Notes: generated by a model from the sequence alone, not told the origin. A DNA stretch of 64,000 bases from Antarctobacter sediminis (GCF_019218285.1 NZ_JAHUZG010000001.1:1426001-1490000); one strand, 5' to 3'; shown: positions 24,726 to 33,502, counted from the stretch's first letter. Translations and numbers: made by a program.

Positions 24726-25642
24726 CGCCCTTTGCCGGTCTCCTCTTCCAGGTCCAGCCCGTTCATCCGCGCGATGTGATCAGAGATCCACGGCACATAG
24801 TCCTCGGCGAACCCCTGAGCCTCGACCTGGGTGAAATACTGCCGCGTTGCCGACAGCATCAGCGTCAGCGCCCCGGCCTCGGCAGCCATGGCATTGGCAT
24901 AGCGCACGTCTTTGGAGGCATTGGCGATCGAGAACTTATGCGCATCGCGGTTCCGGTTTACCGCGTAATCCATGAAGGTATCGAAGAAACCGTTGCCCAG
25001 CCGCGACGATCCGATCACCCGCTGCACCGTCGCGGGCGGAATTCCCACCTTTGCGCCCAGCGCCGTTACCTCGGCATATAGCGCGGCATAGCTCATGGCG
25101 ATGGAGTTCATGATGAGCTTCATCTTGTGGCCCGCGCCCACGGGGCCCACGTGGTTGATATTGCCCGCCCAACATTCCAGCACCGGCAAGATACGCGCAT
25201 AGACCTCTGGATCGGCGCCCACCATGGCGTCCAGCGTGCCCTCCTCGGCCTCCCTGGGGGTGCGGCCCAGCGGGGCGTCGACCATATGCCCGCCCTTTTC
25301 CGCCAGCTCACCCGCAAGGGTCAGCGTCACGTTTGGGTCCGAGGTCGAACAATCCACCACGATCAGCCCCGTTTTCGCCCCGGCAAGGAGTCCGTCCGGC
25401 CCGCGAAAGACGCTTTCCACCTGCGGTGCGTTGCCAAGGCAGATGTGTATCACCTCGCAGGCCTCGGCCATCTCGCGCGGGGTGGCGACCTCGACCGCGC
25501 CGCGCCCCACAAGGTCGTCGACCGGTGCGCGGTTGCGGTTGCCTTTGATGACCAGTGGGTGCCCCTTTTCCAGCAGGTTCTTTGCCATGCCATGTCCCAT
25601 CAGGCCGACCCCGATGAACCCGACCTTTGCCTTTGCCGTCAT
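24722..25642 (-). CDS. 3-hydroxyisobutyrate dehydrogenase-family (HIBADH) NAD(P)-dependent dehydrogenase, 306 aa
   Basis: Beta-hydroxyacid dehydrogenase. The Rossmann motif is GFIGVGLMGHGMAKNL, followed by DAPLGRTPREAEEGTLDAMVG (substrate loop) and the catalytic lysine in GAGHKMKLIMN (K175), which follows the GxxGxGxxxK pattern. Members reduce tartronate semialdehyde or oxidise threonate, glycerate or hydroxyisobutyrate. The gene starts 130 bases from the predicted operator O4 and is divergent from the lysE-led operon, so it probably belongs to the GntR regulon. A tartronate-semialdehyde reductase or threonate dehydrogenase role is plausible but unproved. Confidence 0.88.
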   Translation of the reverse strand: MTAKAKVGFIGVGLMGHGMAKNLLEKGHPLVIKGNRNRAPVDDLVGRGAVEVATPREMAEACEVIHICLGNAPQVESVFRGPDGLLAGAKTGLIVVDCSTSDPNVTLTLAGELAEKGGHMVDAPLGRTPREAEEGTLDAMVGADPEVYARILPVLECWAGNINHVGPVGAGHKMKLIMNSIAMSYAALYAEVTALGAKVGIPPATVQRVIGSSRLGNGFFDTFMDYAVNRNRDAHKFSIANASKDVRYANAMAAEAGALTLMLSATRQYFTQVEAQGFAEDYVPWISDHIARMNGLDLEEETGKGR

Positions 25643-25772
25643 GCGCTCCCTCCCCTGTGGCGCGACCGGGTGGGACGGCGGGCGGGGCGATGCGGGCCAA
25701 AGGACCGCGAGCGGCGTCGCGCCGCTCCCCGCCTGCCGTTGACATTCCCGCCCCGGCTGGTTTCATTGCAAA

Positions 25773-25782
25773 TGGTATACCA
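25773..25782. promoter_or_regulatory. Predicted GntR operator O4 (TGGTATACCA core)
   Basis: Perfect 10-base core, with imperfect flanks (AAATGGTATACCAAAC), in the divergent region between the HIBADH-type gene and the lysE-glcD-kdgK-denD operon. Same core as O1-O3 and O5. Confidence 0.66.
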
Positions 25783-25829
25783 AACGGGCCGCCATGCAAG
25801 CAGGCCCGAATCCACCCGGGAGGATCACC

Positions 25830-25862
25830 ATGACAGCGACACGGGCACCCGCCCCATGCTGA
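25830..25862 (+). CDS. Possible 10-codon leader ORF before lysE
   Basis: ATG with a GGGAGG site at the right distance encodes MTATRAPAPC and stops at TGA (25860-25862), overlapping the lysE start at 25856. The lysE ATG itself has no clear ribosome site, so translation of lysE may depend on re-initiation after this short ORF. It could instead mark a frameshift in an older, longer N-terminus. Confidence 0.35.
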   Translation: MTATRAPAPC

Positions 25863-26461
25863 GTTTTGCGCTGGCGGTCTTTTTCCTGATCATCACCCCC
25901 GGCCCCGGCGTCCTGTCGACCGCCGGGCTGGGTGCGGCCTATGGGTTCCGGCCCGGGCTGGCCTATGTGCTGGGCCTGTTCATCGGCACCAACCTCGTGG
26001 CGCTGGCGGTGATCTCGGGTCTGGCGGCGGTTGTGCTGTCGGTGCCGGTGATCCGCACGGTGCTGATGGTGGCCTCGATCGGATACCTCGTCTACCTCGC
26101 CGCGCGCATCGCCTTCGCCGGCAGCCGCCTCGCCTTTATCGAGGCCAAGGCCCCGCCCGCAGTCCTGTCGGGCATCCTGTTGCAGGCGATCAATCCCAAG
26201 GCCTATGCGGTCAACACCACGCTGTTTGCGGGCTTTCCCTTTGCGCCAGAAAACCTGCTGTTCGAAACCGCCGCCAAACTGGTCATCGTCAACGCGATCT
26301 GGATCCCGATCCACCTTGGCTGGCTCTATGCCGGGGCCACGCTGCATCGGCTGAACCTGCCTGAGTCCGCCCATCGCAAGATCAACTACGCCATGGCCGC
26401 CTCGATGCTGCTGGTCGTGGCCCTTGCCATTTTTGCCGCCGGAGGCACCCATGCCCAATGA
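25856..26461 (+). CDS. LysE/RhtB family exporter, 201 aa
   Basis: Small membrane exporter with about six helices. It opens with MLSFALAVFFLIITPGPGVLST, which contains the family TPGPG motif, and the second half has INPKAYAVNTTLF, another landmark. About 205 residues is normal. Members export amino acids or related small metabolites. The start is uncertain because the good ribosome site belongs to a short ORF just upstream. It overlaps the next gene by 11 bases and heads an operon of FAD-oxidase, kdgK and denD genes, so its substrate may be an intermediate of that route. Confidence 0.82.
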   Translation: MLSFALAVFFLIITPGPGVLSTAGLGAAYGFRPGLAYVLGLFIGTNLVALAVISGLAAVVLSVPVIRTVLMVASIGYLVYLAARIAFAGSRLAFIEAKAPPAVLSGILLQAINPKAYAVNTTLFAGFPFAPENLLFETAAKLVIVNAIWIPIHLGWLYAGATLHRLNLPESAHRKINYAMAASMLLVVALAIFAAGGTHAQ

Positions 26462-27845
26462 CGCCGCCATCGCAGAGCTTGCCGCCCTGCTGGGCGACCG
26501 CCTGACCACCAGCGCCGCAGACCGCAATCTGCACGGACAGAACGAAACCTATTATCCCGACACGCCGCCCGATGCCGTGGCCTATCCCGAAACCACGCAA
26601 GAGGTTTCGCAGATCCTGGCCATCTGCAACCGCCACGCCTGCCCTGTCACCGCCTATGGCGCGGCCAGTTCGCTGGAGGGGCAGCACCTTGCCCTGCACG
26701 GCGGGATCAGCCTCGACATGGCGCGCATGAACCGCCTCTTGTCAGTCCAGCCCGAAGATCTGACCTGCACCGTGCAACCAGGGATCACCCGCAAGCAACT
26801 GAACGAGGAACTGCGCGCCACCGGTCTTTTCTTCTCGGTCGATCCCGGCGCCGATGCCTCGGTCGGCGGCATGGCGGCCACCCGCGCCTCGGGCACCACC
26901 GCCGTGCGCTATGGAACGATCCGCGACAATGTCCTTGGGCTGGAGGCCGTCATGGCCGACGGCACGGTAATCCGCTCGGGCACCCGGGCGCGCAAATCCT
27001 CCACCGGCTATGACCTGACCCACCTGCTGATCGGCTCCGAAGGCACGCTGGGCATCATGACCGAACTGACGCTGAAACTGCATGGCACGCCGGAATGCAT
27101 CACCGCGGCCACCTGCCGCTTTGCGGATGTGCAACAGGCGGTGGCCTGCGTCATCACCACCATCCAATGCGGCATTCCAATGGCCCGGATCGAACTGTTG
27201 GACCACATGATGGTGCGGGGGTTCAACGCCTATGCCGACGCCGGCTTGCCGGAAATGCCGCATCTCTTCCTCGAATTCCACGGCGCTCCCGCCGCCGTCG
27301 CGGAACAGATGGCCAGCTTCGAAGACATCGCCGGTGAATTCGGTGCCGAGGGCTGGCAGACCGCCACCACGACCGAGGACCGCACCGCGCTCTGGGCGAT
27401 GCGCCACAATGCGCATTACGCCTCGGCCGCTCTGGGCAAAGGCAAACATATCTGGCCCACCGATGTCTGTGTCCCGATCTCGCATCTGGCCGAGGCGGTG
27501 GCGCAGTCGCAGGCCGATGCAGAGCGCCTTGGCCTGACCGCCACCATCGTCGGCCATGTGGGCGACGGCAATTTCCATGCGGGCCTGTCGGTCGATCCGC
27601 AAGACCCCGACGAAATGGCCCGCGCGCATGAATTCACCCACGCGCTGGGTGAAACCGCCCTGCGCCTTGGCGGAACGGTTTCGGGCGAACATGGCATTGG
27701 CATAGGCAAACAAAGCTTTATGAAAGCCGAGCACGGCGCGGCATTGTCCTACATGTCCGCCATCAAACAGGCCTTCGATCCCAAAGGCATTCTCAACCCG
27801 GGCAAGCTTTTGCCCGCAGACCTCCAAGCAAAGGCAGCTGAATGA
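26451..27845 (+). CDS. FAD-binding oxidase (GlcD/D-lactate dehydrogenase family), 464 aa
   Basis: Flavoprotein of the FAD-linked oxidase family. PCMH-type FAD domain at about 35-215 (with CPVTAYGAASSLEGQHLAL and DPGADASVGGMAATRASGT), C-terminal oxidase domain to about 460 with GHVGDGNFHAGL and GTVSGEHGIGIGKQ, ending NPGKLLP. Such enzymes oxidise D-2-hydroxy acids such as glycolate or D-lactate. The start at 26451 has GGAGG 8 bases upstream and overlaps lysE. The 4-base overlap with kdgK (ATGA) shows co-translation. Glycolate or lactate made by the FAH-type hydrolase is a sensible substrate. Confidence 0.9.
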   Translation: MPNDAAIAELAALLGDRLTTSAADRNLHGQNETYYPDTPPDAVAYPETTQEVSQILAICNRHACPVTAYGAASSLEGQHLALHGGISLDMARMNRLLSVQPEDLTCTVQPGITRKQLNEELRATGLFFSVDPGADASVGGMAATRASGTTAVRYGTIRDNVLGLEAVMADGTVIRSGTRARKSSTGYDLTHLLIGSEGTLGIMTELTLKLHGTPECITAATCRFADVQQAVACVITTIQCGIPMARIELLDHMMVRGFNAYADAGLPEMPHLFLEFHGAPAAVAEQMASFEDIAGEFGAEGWQTATTTEDRTALWAMRHNAHYASAALGKGKHIWPTDVCVPISHLAEAVAQSQADAERLGLTATIVGHVGDGNFHAGLSVDPQDPDEMARAHEFTHALGETALRLGGTVSGEHGIGIGKQSFMKAEHGAALSYMSAIKQAFDPKGILNPGKLLPADLQAKAAE

Positions 27846-28768
27846 CCCGCTTTCTGTCCCTCGGCGAAATCATGGTGGAAATGGCCCCCGCCCCCGAAAA
27901 CCCCGGCCTCTATCGGCTGGGCTACGCGGGCGATACCTTCAACACCGCGTGGTATGCGCGCCGCCTGCTGCCCGCGACCTGGACGGTCAGCTATGGCACC
28001 GTCCTCGGCGAAGACGCCATGTCCGACGATCTGGCCCGGTTCATCGGCGCACAGGGCCTGTCAAACGACGCCCTGCGCCGCACCCCGGACCGCACCGCCG
28101 GCCTTTACATGATCCAGACACGGGACGGCGAACGCAGCTTTTCCTACTGGCGCGGCCAATCCGCCGCCAAGCTGCTGGCCGACGATCCCGACTGGCTGGA
28201 CCAGATCCTTGCGGATCGTGCGATGATCCAGTTCTCGGGCATCTCGCTGGCCATCCTCGCACCCGAGGCGCGCAAGACGCTCTGCGCCGCGCTGGGTCGG
28301 GCCCGGGCCGCCGGAGCCCATGTGGCCTTTGACACCAACCTGCGTCCCCGCCTGTGGGAAAGCGCCGAAGCCATGCGCTCGGGCCTGTTGATGGGGGCCA
28401 GTGTCTCGGACACGGTCCTGCCCAGCTTCGACGAGGAACAACTGGCCTTCGGCGACGCCAGCCCCGAAGACACGGTCCAGCGCTACCGCGCCTCCGGTGC
28501 CACCTGCGTGGTAATCAAGAACGGCGGCGCGCCCTGTCACGGCTGGTCCGAAACCGACGGCACCGTCACCACCACACCGCCAACCGTCGCCCGTATCGTC
28601 GACAGCACCGCCGCCGGCGACAGCTTTGGCGCGGGCTTCCTCGCTGCGCGCGCCACGGGCGCTTCGCTGGCCACCGCCATGACCCGCGCCGCGGCCCTGG
28701 CAGCACAGGTCATCCAGCACCCCGGCGCGCTGGCGCCGCAGATCTTCGAAACAGGAGAACCCGCATGA
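27842..28768 (+). CDS. kdgK: 2-keto-3-deoxygluconate kinase (PfkB family), 308 aa
   Basis: Ribokinase-like sugar kinase. The N-terminal substrate motif GEIMVEMAP and the ATP-site motif DSTAAGDSFGAGFLAAR (the KdgK form, with AAGD in place of GAGD) identify the KDG kinase subgroup; D in AAGD is the catalytic base. The expected product is 2-keto-3-deoxy-6-phosphogluconate. It overlaps the upstream oxidase and downstream denD genes by four bases. The KDG substrate could come from the UxaA-type dehydratase at 14295. Its presence alongside a non-phosphorylative set suggests parallel routes for six-carbon acids. Confidence 0.9.
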   Translation: MTRFLSLGEIMVEMAPAPENPGLYRLGYAGDTFNTAWYARRLLPATWTVSYGTVLGEDAMSDDLARFIGAQGLSNDALRRTPDRTAGLYMIQTRDGERSFSYWRGQSAAKLLADDPDWLDQILADRAMIQFSGISLAILAPEARKTLCAALGRARAAGAHVAFDTNLRPRLWESAEAMRSGLLMGASVSDTVLPSFDEEQLAFGDASPEDTVQRYRASGATCVVIKNGGAPCHGWSETDGTVTTTPPTVARIVDSTAAGDSFGAGFLAARATGASLATAMTRAAALAAQVIQHPGALAPQIFETGEPA

Positions 28769-29727
28769 ATATCCTCATCATCGGCGGCGCAGGGCTGATC
28801 GGCCAGAAACTCGCCCGCGCCCTCGCCGAACGCGGCACCCTGCGCGGCAAGACGATCTCACGCATGGTGCTGGCCGACGTGATCAACCCCGCCGAGATCG
28901 TCGCCCCCTTCGAGGTCCGATACCAATCCTGCGACATCACCGATGCCGCCTCGGTACAGCAAATGATCCCGCAGGACACCGATGTGATCTACCTGCTGGC
29001 CGCCGTGGTCTCCGCCCATGCGGAACAGGATTTCGACTTTGGCTACAAGGTCAATATGCAAGGCACGCTGAACGTGCTGGAACGCGCCCGCGCCCTTGGC
29101 ACGCAACCGGTGCTGGTCTTCACCTCCTCTATCGCCGTCTACGGAGGCGAGGTTCCCCAACCCTTCACCGATGACAGCCTTCTCAATCCGCAGATCAGCT
29201 ACGGCACGCAAAAAGCCATCGGCGAACTGTTGGTAAATGACTACTCACGCCGGGGCTTCATCGACGGACGCGGCTTCCGCCTGCCGACCATCTCGGTCAG
29301 ACCCGGCAAGCCGAACCGCGCAGCGTCGGGCTTCATGTCCTCGATCTTCCGCGAACCGCTTCAGGGCCAGACCGCCAACTGCCCGGTCGACCCGGATTTC
29401 CACCACTTCTACCTCAGCCCGCGAAAATGCGTGGAAAACCTCGTCAAAGGGGCCGAGATCCCGCGCGAAGACCTTGGCCTGAACCACTGCATGACCATGC
29501 CCGGCCGCATGTGGACCATCGCCCAGATGATCGACGCCATGACCGCGGTGGCAGGCCCCGAACCCGCCAAACTCATCACCTGGAACCCGCAACCGGAAAT
29601 CGCCGGGATCCTGAAAGGCTGGCGCAATGACATCCGCCCCGAAAAGGCGCTGCACCTCGGCCTAGAACCCGACGACAGCTTCGAGGACAATATCCGCCAT
29701 TTCCTTCAGGACGACCTGCCCGCCTGA
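28765..29727 (+). CDS. denD: D-erythronate dehydrogenase (DenD)-like NAD-dependent epimerase/dehydratase family, 320 aa
   Basis: Extended SDR: Rossmann motif GGAGLIGQ (7-14), the acidic ADVI cofactor segment, catalytic serine in VFTSSIAVYG and YGTQK (Y146-K150). The C-terminal part fits the DenD group, which oxidises D-erythronate (C2) to 2-oxo-tetronate. The erythronate partners OtnK/OtnC/OtnI are not in this window. The gene closes a tightly overlapping operon with kdgK and the FAD-oxidase. A related sugar-acid oxidation is the safe reading. The name is from family resemblance only. Confidence 0.8.
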   Translation: MNILIIGGAGLIGQKLARALAERGTLRGKTISRMVLADVINPAEIVAPFEVRYQSCDITDAASVQQMIPQDTDVIYLLAAVVSAHAEQDFDFGYKVNMQGTLNVLERARALGTQPVLVFTSSIAVYGGEVPQPFTDDSLLNPQISYGTQKAIGELLVNDYSRRGFIDGRGFRLPTISVRPGKPNRAASGFMSSIFREPLQGQTANCPVDPDFHHFYLSPRKCVENLVKGAEIPREDLGLNHCMTMPGRMWTIAQMIDAMTAVAGPEPAKLITWNPQPEIAGILKGWRNDIRPEKALHLGLEPDDSFEDNIRHFLQDDLPA

Positions 29728-29735
29728 TCCCCGCC

Positions 29736-29795
29736 CTTCTTCTGTCTTCAAATATCCCGGGGGGAGGCTCGCAGAGCCGGGGGGCAGCGCCCCCT
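29736..29795 (+). repeat. Extragenic hairpin repeat, copy 7
   Basis: CTTCTTCTGTC, TTCAAATATCCCGGGGGGAG, hairpin GGCTC-GCA-GAGCC, and tail GGGGGGC-AGC-GCCCCC-like. It sits between denD and the XylB-like gene. Confidence 0.8.
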
Positions 29796-29819
29796 CCCCA
29801 TCAACCACGGAGCGCCACA

Positions 29820-30575
29820 ATGCCAGAATTCGCCATCTATCCCAGCCTCAAGGGCAAGACCGTCTTCATCACCGGCGGCGCCTCGGGCATCGGCCTTGAA
29901 ATGGTCAAGGCCTTTGCCGCACAGGGCGCGCGCACCGGGTTCGTCGATTTCAACCGAGAGGCGGGCGAAGCGCTGGCCGCGGAAACCCTGGGCGAGATTG
30001 CCTTTGAATACTGCGACCTGCGCGACATCGACCAGTTGAAAACCGCCTTTGCCGCGCTGGCCGCCAAGCTCGGTCCGGCCACGGTGCTGGTCAACAATGC
30101 CGCCCGCGACGACCGCCACAGCTGGGAAGAGGTCACGCCCGAGTATTGGGACGAGAGGATGCAGACCAACCTGCGCCACATGTTCTTTGCCATTCAGGCT
30201 GTGGCGCCGGGCATGATCGCCGCCGGTGGCGGGTCGATCATCAACATGGGATCGAACAGCTGGTGGGAAGCTGGCGGCGGCATGCCTGCCTATACAACCG
30301 GCAAATCCGCCGTACATGGCCTGACCCGGACCATGGCCCGCGATCTGGGCGACCACCGCATCCGCGTCAATGCCATCGTACCCGGCTGGATCATGACCGA
30401 ACGGCAAAAGGAGCTTTGGGTGACGCCCGACGCGATCGAGAAACACCGCCAGCGTCAGTGCCTGCCCGACCTGATCGAACCGGTCTATCTGGCGCGGATG
30501 GCGCTGTTCCTTGCCTCGGACGACAGCGCCATGTGCACCGCCAATAACTACATGGTCGAGGCAGGCTCTATCTGA
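29820..30575 (+). CDS. xylB: SDR, XylB-like D-xylose (aldose) 1-dehydrogenase, 251 aa
   Basis: Short-chain dehydrogenase close to Caulobacter XylB. The start AIYPSLKGKTVFITGGASGIG, VLVNNAARDDRHSWEEVTPEYW with DERMQTNLRHMFF, AVAPGM, and the C-terminal TERQKELWVTPDAI segment all have clear XylB counterparts, as does LFLASDDSAMCT. The catalytic motif is Y-TTGK. It would oxidise D-xylose or a similar aldose to the lactone, feeding the XylD-type dehydratase at 19413-21194. No lactonase gene was recognised in the window, although lactones can open spontaneously. It follows denD by 92 bases with a repeat in between. Confidence 0.88.
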   Translation: MPEFAIYPSLKGKTVFITGGASGIGLEMVKAFAAQGARTGFVDFNREAGEALAAETLGEIAFEYCDLRDIDQLKTAFAALAAKLGPATVLVNNAARDDRHSWEEVTPEYWDERMQTNLRHMFFAIQAVAPGMIAAGGGSIINMGSNSWWEAGGGMPAYTTGKSAVHGLTRTMARDLGDHRIRVNAIVPGWIMTERQKELWVTPDAIEKHRQRQCLPDLIEPVYLARMALFLASDDSAMCTANNYMVEAGSI

Positions 30576-30608
30576 GGCGGCGCCACCGCTTTGCCGCAGG
30601 CGAAGCGA

Positions 30609-30675
30609 GGGAGCTTTGCCCCCTCTGCGCGTTCCGCGCATTCACCCCCAGAGTATTTCTCCCAAGAAGAAGCAC
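30609..30675 (-). repeat. Extragenic hairpin repeat, copy 8 (inverted)
   Basis: On the minus strand: CTTCTTCTTGGGAGAAATACT, CTGGGGG, hairpin TGCGCGG-AA-CGCGCA-like, and a GGGGGCAAAGCTCCC tail (one mismatch). It lies between the convergent XylB-like and cysK genes. Confidence 0.72.
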
Positions 30676-30756
30676 AGGGACGAACGGGCGACGGGGTTTT
30701 GTCCTGTCGTCCCTGCGTGGGGGCGGACACCGTGGAAGGCTCCGCGCCCGGTGGCG

Positions 30757-31833
30757 TTATTCTGCTGCCATCTGCGCCGTGGGGGTCGAGAGCGAGATTG
30801 CCATTTCCTCTTCGGTCATGCCTTCCTCGACCCCTTCGAAGAGCGGGGTCGACAGGTAGCGTTCGCCGGTATCGGGCAGCATGATCAGGATGGTCGACCC
30901 GGCGGGTGCCTGTTCCGCCACCTGCATGCCGACCGCAAAGCTGGCCCCGCCCGAGATGCCGGTGAAGATTCCTTCTTCGGCGGCAAGGCGGCGCGACCAT
31001 GCGATTCCGTCCGGACCCGCCACCGGCAGAAGTTCGTCGAAATATCCTTTGTCGATGCTTTCCTGCAGCACCCACGGGATGAAATCCGGGGTCCAGCCCT
31101 GGATCGGGTGCGGTTCGAAATTCGGGTGGCCTTCGGTTGGCTGATGGGCCGCGTTGCGGGTGTTCACATAGCCCGACCCGACAATGGCGGCATTGGCGGG
31201 TTCGCTGAGGATGATCCTTGTCCCGGGGCTTTCCTTGCGCAGCACGCGGGCCACACCGGTGACGGTGCCGCCGGTGCCATAGCCGGTCACGAAGTAATCG
31301 AGCTTGTCATCCGCGAAATCGGCAAGGATTTCGCGCGCCGTGGTGCTTTCGTGGATGTCGGCATTGGCCTCTGTTTCGAACTGGCTGGCAAGGAACCAGC
31401 CATTGGTTTCCGCCAGTTCCTTGGCCTTGGAATACATGCCGAAGCCCTTCAGCCCCTTGGGTGTCAGCACCACCTTGGCGCCGAGAAAGCGCATCAGCCG
31501 CCGCCGTTCCACGGAAAAGCTTTCGGCCATGGTCACCACCAGCGGATAGCCCTTGGCCGCGCAGACCATGGCCAGCCCGATGCCGGTGTTGCCGCTTGTG
31601 GCCTCGACCACGGTCTGGCCCGGTTTCAGCGCGCCGGATCGTTCCGCCGCCTCGATGATATTGACGGCCAGCCGGTCCTTGACCGAACCGGCGGGGTTGA
31701 AGGCTTCGAACTTGACGTAGACGTTCACGCCCTCGGGCGCGATACGGTTGATGCGGATCGCCGGCGTGTTGCCGATCGTGTCCAGCACGCTGTCATAGCG
31801 GCGTCCCCGGCCTTCGGTGCTGCGTTGTGTCAT
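30757..31833 (-). CDS. cysK: Cysteine synthase A (O-acetylserine sulfhydrylase), 358 aa
   Basis: PLP-dependent beta-replacement enzyme making cysteine from O-acetylserine and sulfide. The PLP lysine is K52 in NPAGSVKDRLAV, and the phosphate-binding loop is in VEATSGNTGIGLA and GYGTGGTVTGVARVL. The protein is longer than the standard 310-325 residues: it has an insert around NAAHQPTEGHPNFEPH near residue 230 and a C-terminal extension of about 30 residues after LPDTGERYLSTPLF. Both occur in some alphaproteobacterial CysK forms. It is alone on the minus strand and housekeeping in nature, marking the end of the sugar-acid region. Confidence 0.93.
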   Translation of the reverse strand: MTQRSTEGRGRRYDSVLDTIGNTPAIRINRIAPEGVNVYVKFEAFNPAGSVKDRLAVNIIEAAERSGALKPGQTVVEATSGNTGIGLAMVCAAKGYPLVVTMAESFSVERRRLMRFLGAKVVLTPKGLKGFGMYSKAKELAETNGWFLASQFETEANADIHESTTAREILADFADDKLDYFVTGYGTGGTVTGVARVLRKESPGTRIILSEPANAAIVGSGYVNTRNAAHQPTEGHPNFEPHPIQGWTPDFIPWVLQESIDKGYFDELLPVAGPDGIAWSRRLAAEEGIFTGISGGASFAVGMQVAEQAPAGSTILIMLPDTGERYLSTPLFEGVEEGMTEEEMAISLSTPTAQMAAE

Positions 31834-31909
31834 GGCGGTCTCCCTGGGTTCGGCCCTGTCTGGCCCCTGTCCGTAGCCAGACTATCAGATTCGCCGCAAC
31901 AGGCAGAGC

Positions 31910-32443
31910 TTAGGCCGCCGGGGTCATCCAGTTGTCCAGCGCCTGCCCCAGAGCGGTCCAATCGGTGTATTCGTGATCGGCGTCCAGATCCGCCTGCGGG
32001 TCCTTGGCGGCCACGATCCGGCGCATGACGAACCGGCGAAAGATGTCATATTGCGACGGCTTATAAGCACCGGCCACTTGCAGAACCTTGCCGGGGGTCC
32101 AACTGGTCACCAGCGCGAAATCCTGCATGATCCGATCCAGATCTGCCCAATCCTCGGCATCGTGACCGGCCGCCGCCAGCGAGACCGACAGGAACAGGGT
32201 CTGCGGCCGCGACAGGAAACCGGCCTGTTCCGCCACGAAGTCCCCCATGTCGTGCTGGTAGTGGCCCACATGGACCGAGGCTGCGAGGATGATCCGGTCG
32301 TACCTCGACAGGTCGAGGCCATCGGCCTCGGCCACCGGCAGCAATTCAACCGCGTGCCCCTGATCGGCAAGGCGATCCATCACGAAACGGGCGATCTTGC
32401 GGGTCTGTCCCTCACCCGTGGCGTAGGCAATCAGAATTTTCAT
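31910..32443 (-). CDS. Flavodoxin-domain protein (HemG-like), 177 aa
   Basis: Flavodoxin fold with the FMN phosphate loop in MKILIAYATGEGQTRKIARF. It follows the HemG (menaquinone-dependent protoporphyrinogen oxidase) subgroup, with the insert-type segment LSRYDRIILAASVHVGHYQ and the C-terminal basic RRFVMRRIVAAKD. The start at 32443 has GGAGGAATATCT upstream; an ATG six codons earlier is less likely. In most alphaproteobacteria protoporphyrinogen oxidation is done by HemJ, so this may be a general flavodoxin. No coupling to neighbours is evident. Confidence 0.82.
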   Translation of the reverse strand: MKILIAYATGEGQTRKIARFVMDRLADQGHAVELLPVAEADGLDLSRYDRIILAASVHVGHYQHDMGDFVAEQAGFLSRPQTLFLSVSLAAAGHDAEDWADLDRIMQDFALVTSWTPGKVLQVAGAYKPSQYDIFRRFVMRRIVAAKDPQADLDADHEYTDWTALGQALDNWMTPAA

Positions 32444-32539
32444 AGATATTCCTCCGAACAATGTCCGGAGGATGACGCGGCGTCGCCCGCCGCGCCTTGA
32501 CCGAGGTCATGTTTCACCGCCCGCCGGGCGCGCAGGGCC

Positions 32540-33487
32540 TTAGTTGACCGGCGTCACCAGCGGTTTGCCTTCGAGAAAGGCCGCGACATTGGCCAGTTGC
32601 AGTTCTGCCATGGCGGTGCGTGTCTCCACGCTGCCAGAACCTTGATGCGGTTGCAGAACAACGTTGTCCAGTTTCAGGAAACGCGGGTCGATATTGGGTT
32701 CGTTTTCGAACACATCCAGCCCCGCACCCGCAATGGCACCGGATTCCAGCGCATCCAGCAATGCGCCTTCGTCGATGGTGGTCCCGCGCGAGATATTGAC
32801 GACGACGCCACGCGGCCCCAGCGCCTCGATCGCCTCGCGTGTCACATGGCCCTTGGTGTCCGGTCCGCCGACCAGCGCGATCACCAGGAAATCCACCGCC
32901 TTGGCGAGCGAAACCACGTCCTGATGCCAAGTCCAGCCCGGCGTCTCTTTTTCAGAGCGCGAAGTATAGTGGATCTCGCATTTGAAGGCGGCCAGACGGT
33001 CGGCGATCTCGCGCCCGATGCGGCCCAGCCCGACGATGCCCACGGTCGACCCGGACACCTTTCGGTTCAGCGGGATCTCTCCTTCGGCGGCCCAGCGGCC
33101 CGAGGCCACATGCGCGTGGCCGCGGATCATGGTGCGCGCCTGTGCCAAAAGCATCGCCACGGCAAGATCGGCCACGTCGTCCGACAGGACGTCAGGCGTG
33201 TTGGTCACGGCAATGTTGCGCGCGCTGGCCGCGCCCACGTCGATGGCATCATAGCCCACGCCGTAGTTGGCGATCACGCCAAGCTGCGGGAACAGGTCCA
33301 TCTGATCGGGGCCAAAGGGCGCGTGGCCCTTGTAGGCCACCGCGCGGATGCTGGCACGCAGGCTTTCGTCCAGCCCGGCCATTTCGTCCGGCCCTTCGAC
33401 AAAGGCCGCCGGATAGGCCCCGCTCAGCCGGTCCCGTTCATCGGGCTTGAAGCTCTTGCCACAGATCAGCAGTTGCGTATCGCTCAT
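32540..33487 (-). CDS. D-isomer 2-hydroxyacid dehydrogenase (GhrB-like), 315 aa
   Basis: NAD(P)-dependent 2-hydroxyacid dehydrogenase. The cofactor motif is VGIVGLGRIGREIADR, the catalytic arginine is in VVVNISRGTTIDE and the catalytic histidine in LQPHQGSGSVETR, giving the R-E-H triad with DVFENEPN. Likely substrates are glyoxylate, hydroxypyruvate or another 2-keto acid. It lies 15 bases after the aminotransferase gene in the same operon, a pairing that suits interconversion of a 2-amino, 2-keto and 2-hydroxy acid. The operator O5 in front of the aminotransferase suggests control together with the sugar-acid genes. Confidence 0.9.
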   Translation of the reverse strand: MSDTQLLICGKSFKPDERDRLSGAYPAAFVEGPDEMAGLDESLRASIRAVAYKGHAPFGPDQMDLFPQLGVIANYGVGYDAIDVGAASARNIAVTNTPDVLSDDVADLAVAMLLAQARTMIRGHAHVASGRWAAEGEIPLNRKVSGSTVGIVGLGRIGREIADRLAAFKCEIHYTSRSEKETPGWTWHQDVVSLAKAVDFLVIALVGGPDTKGHVTREAIEALGPRGVVVNISRGTTIDEGALLDALESGAIAGAGLDVFENEPNIDPRFLKLDNVVLQPHQGSGSVETRTAMAELQLANVAAFLEGKPLVTPVN

Positions 33488-33502
33488 GTCCCTGCCCTTT
33501 CG

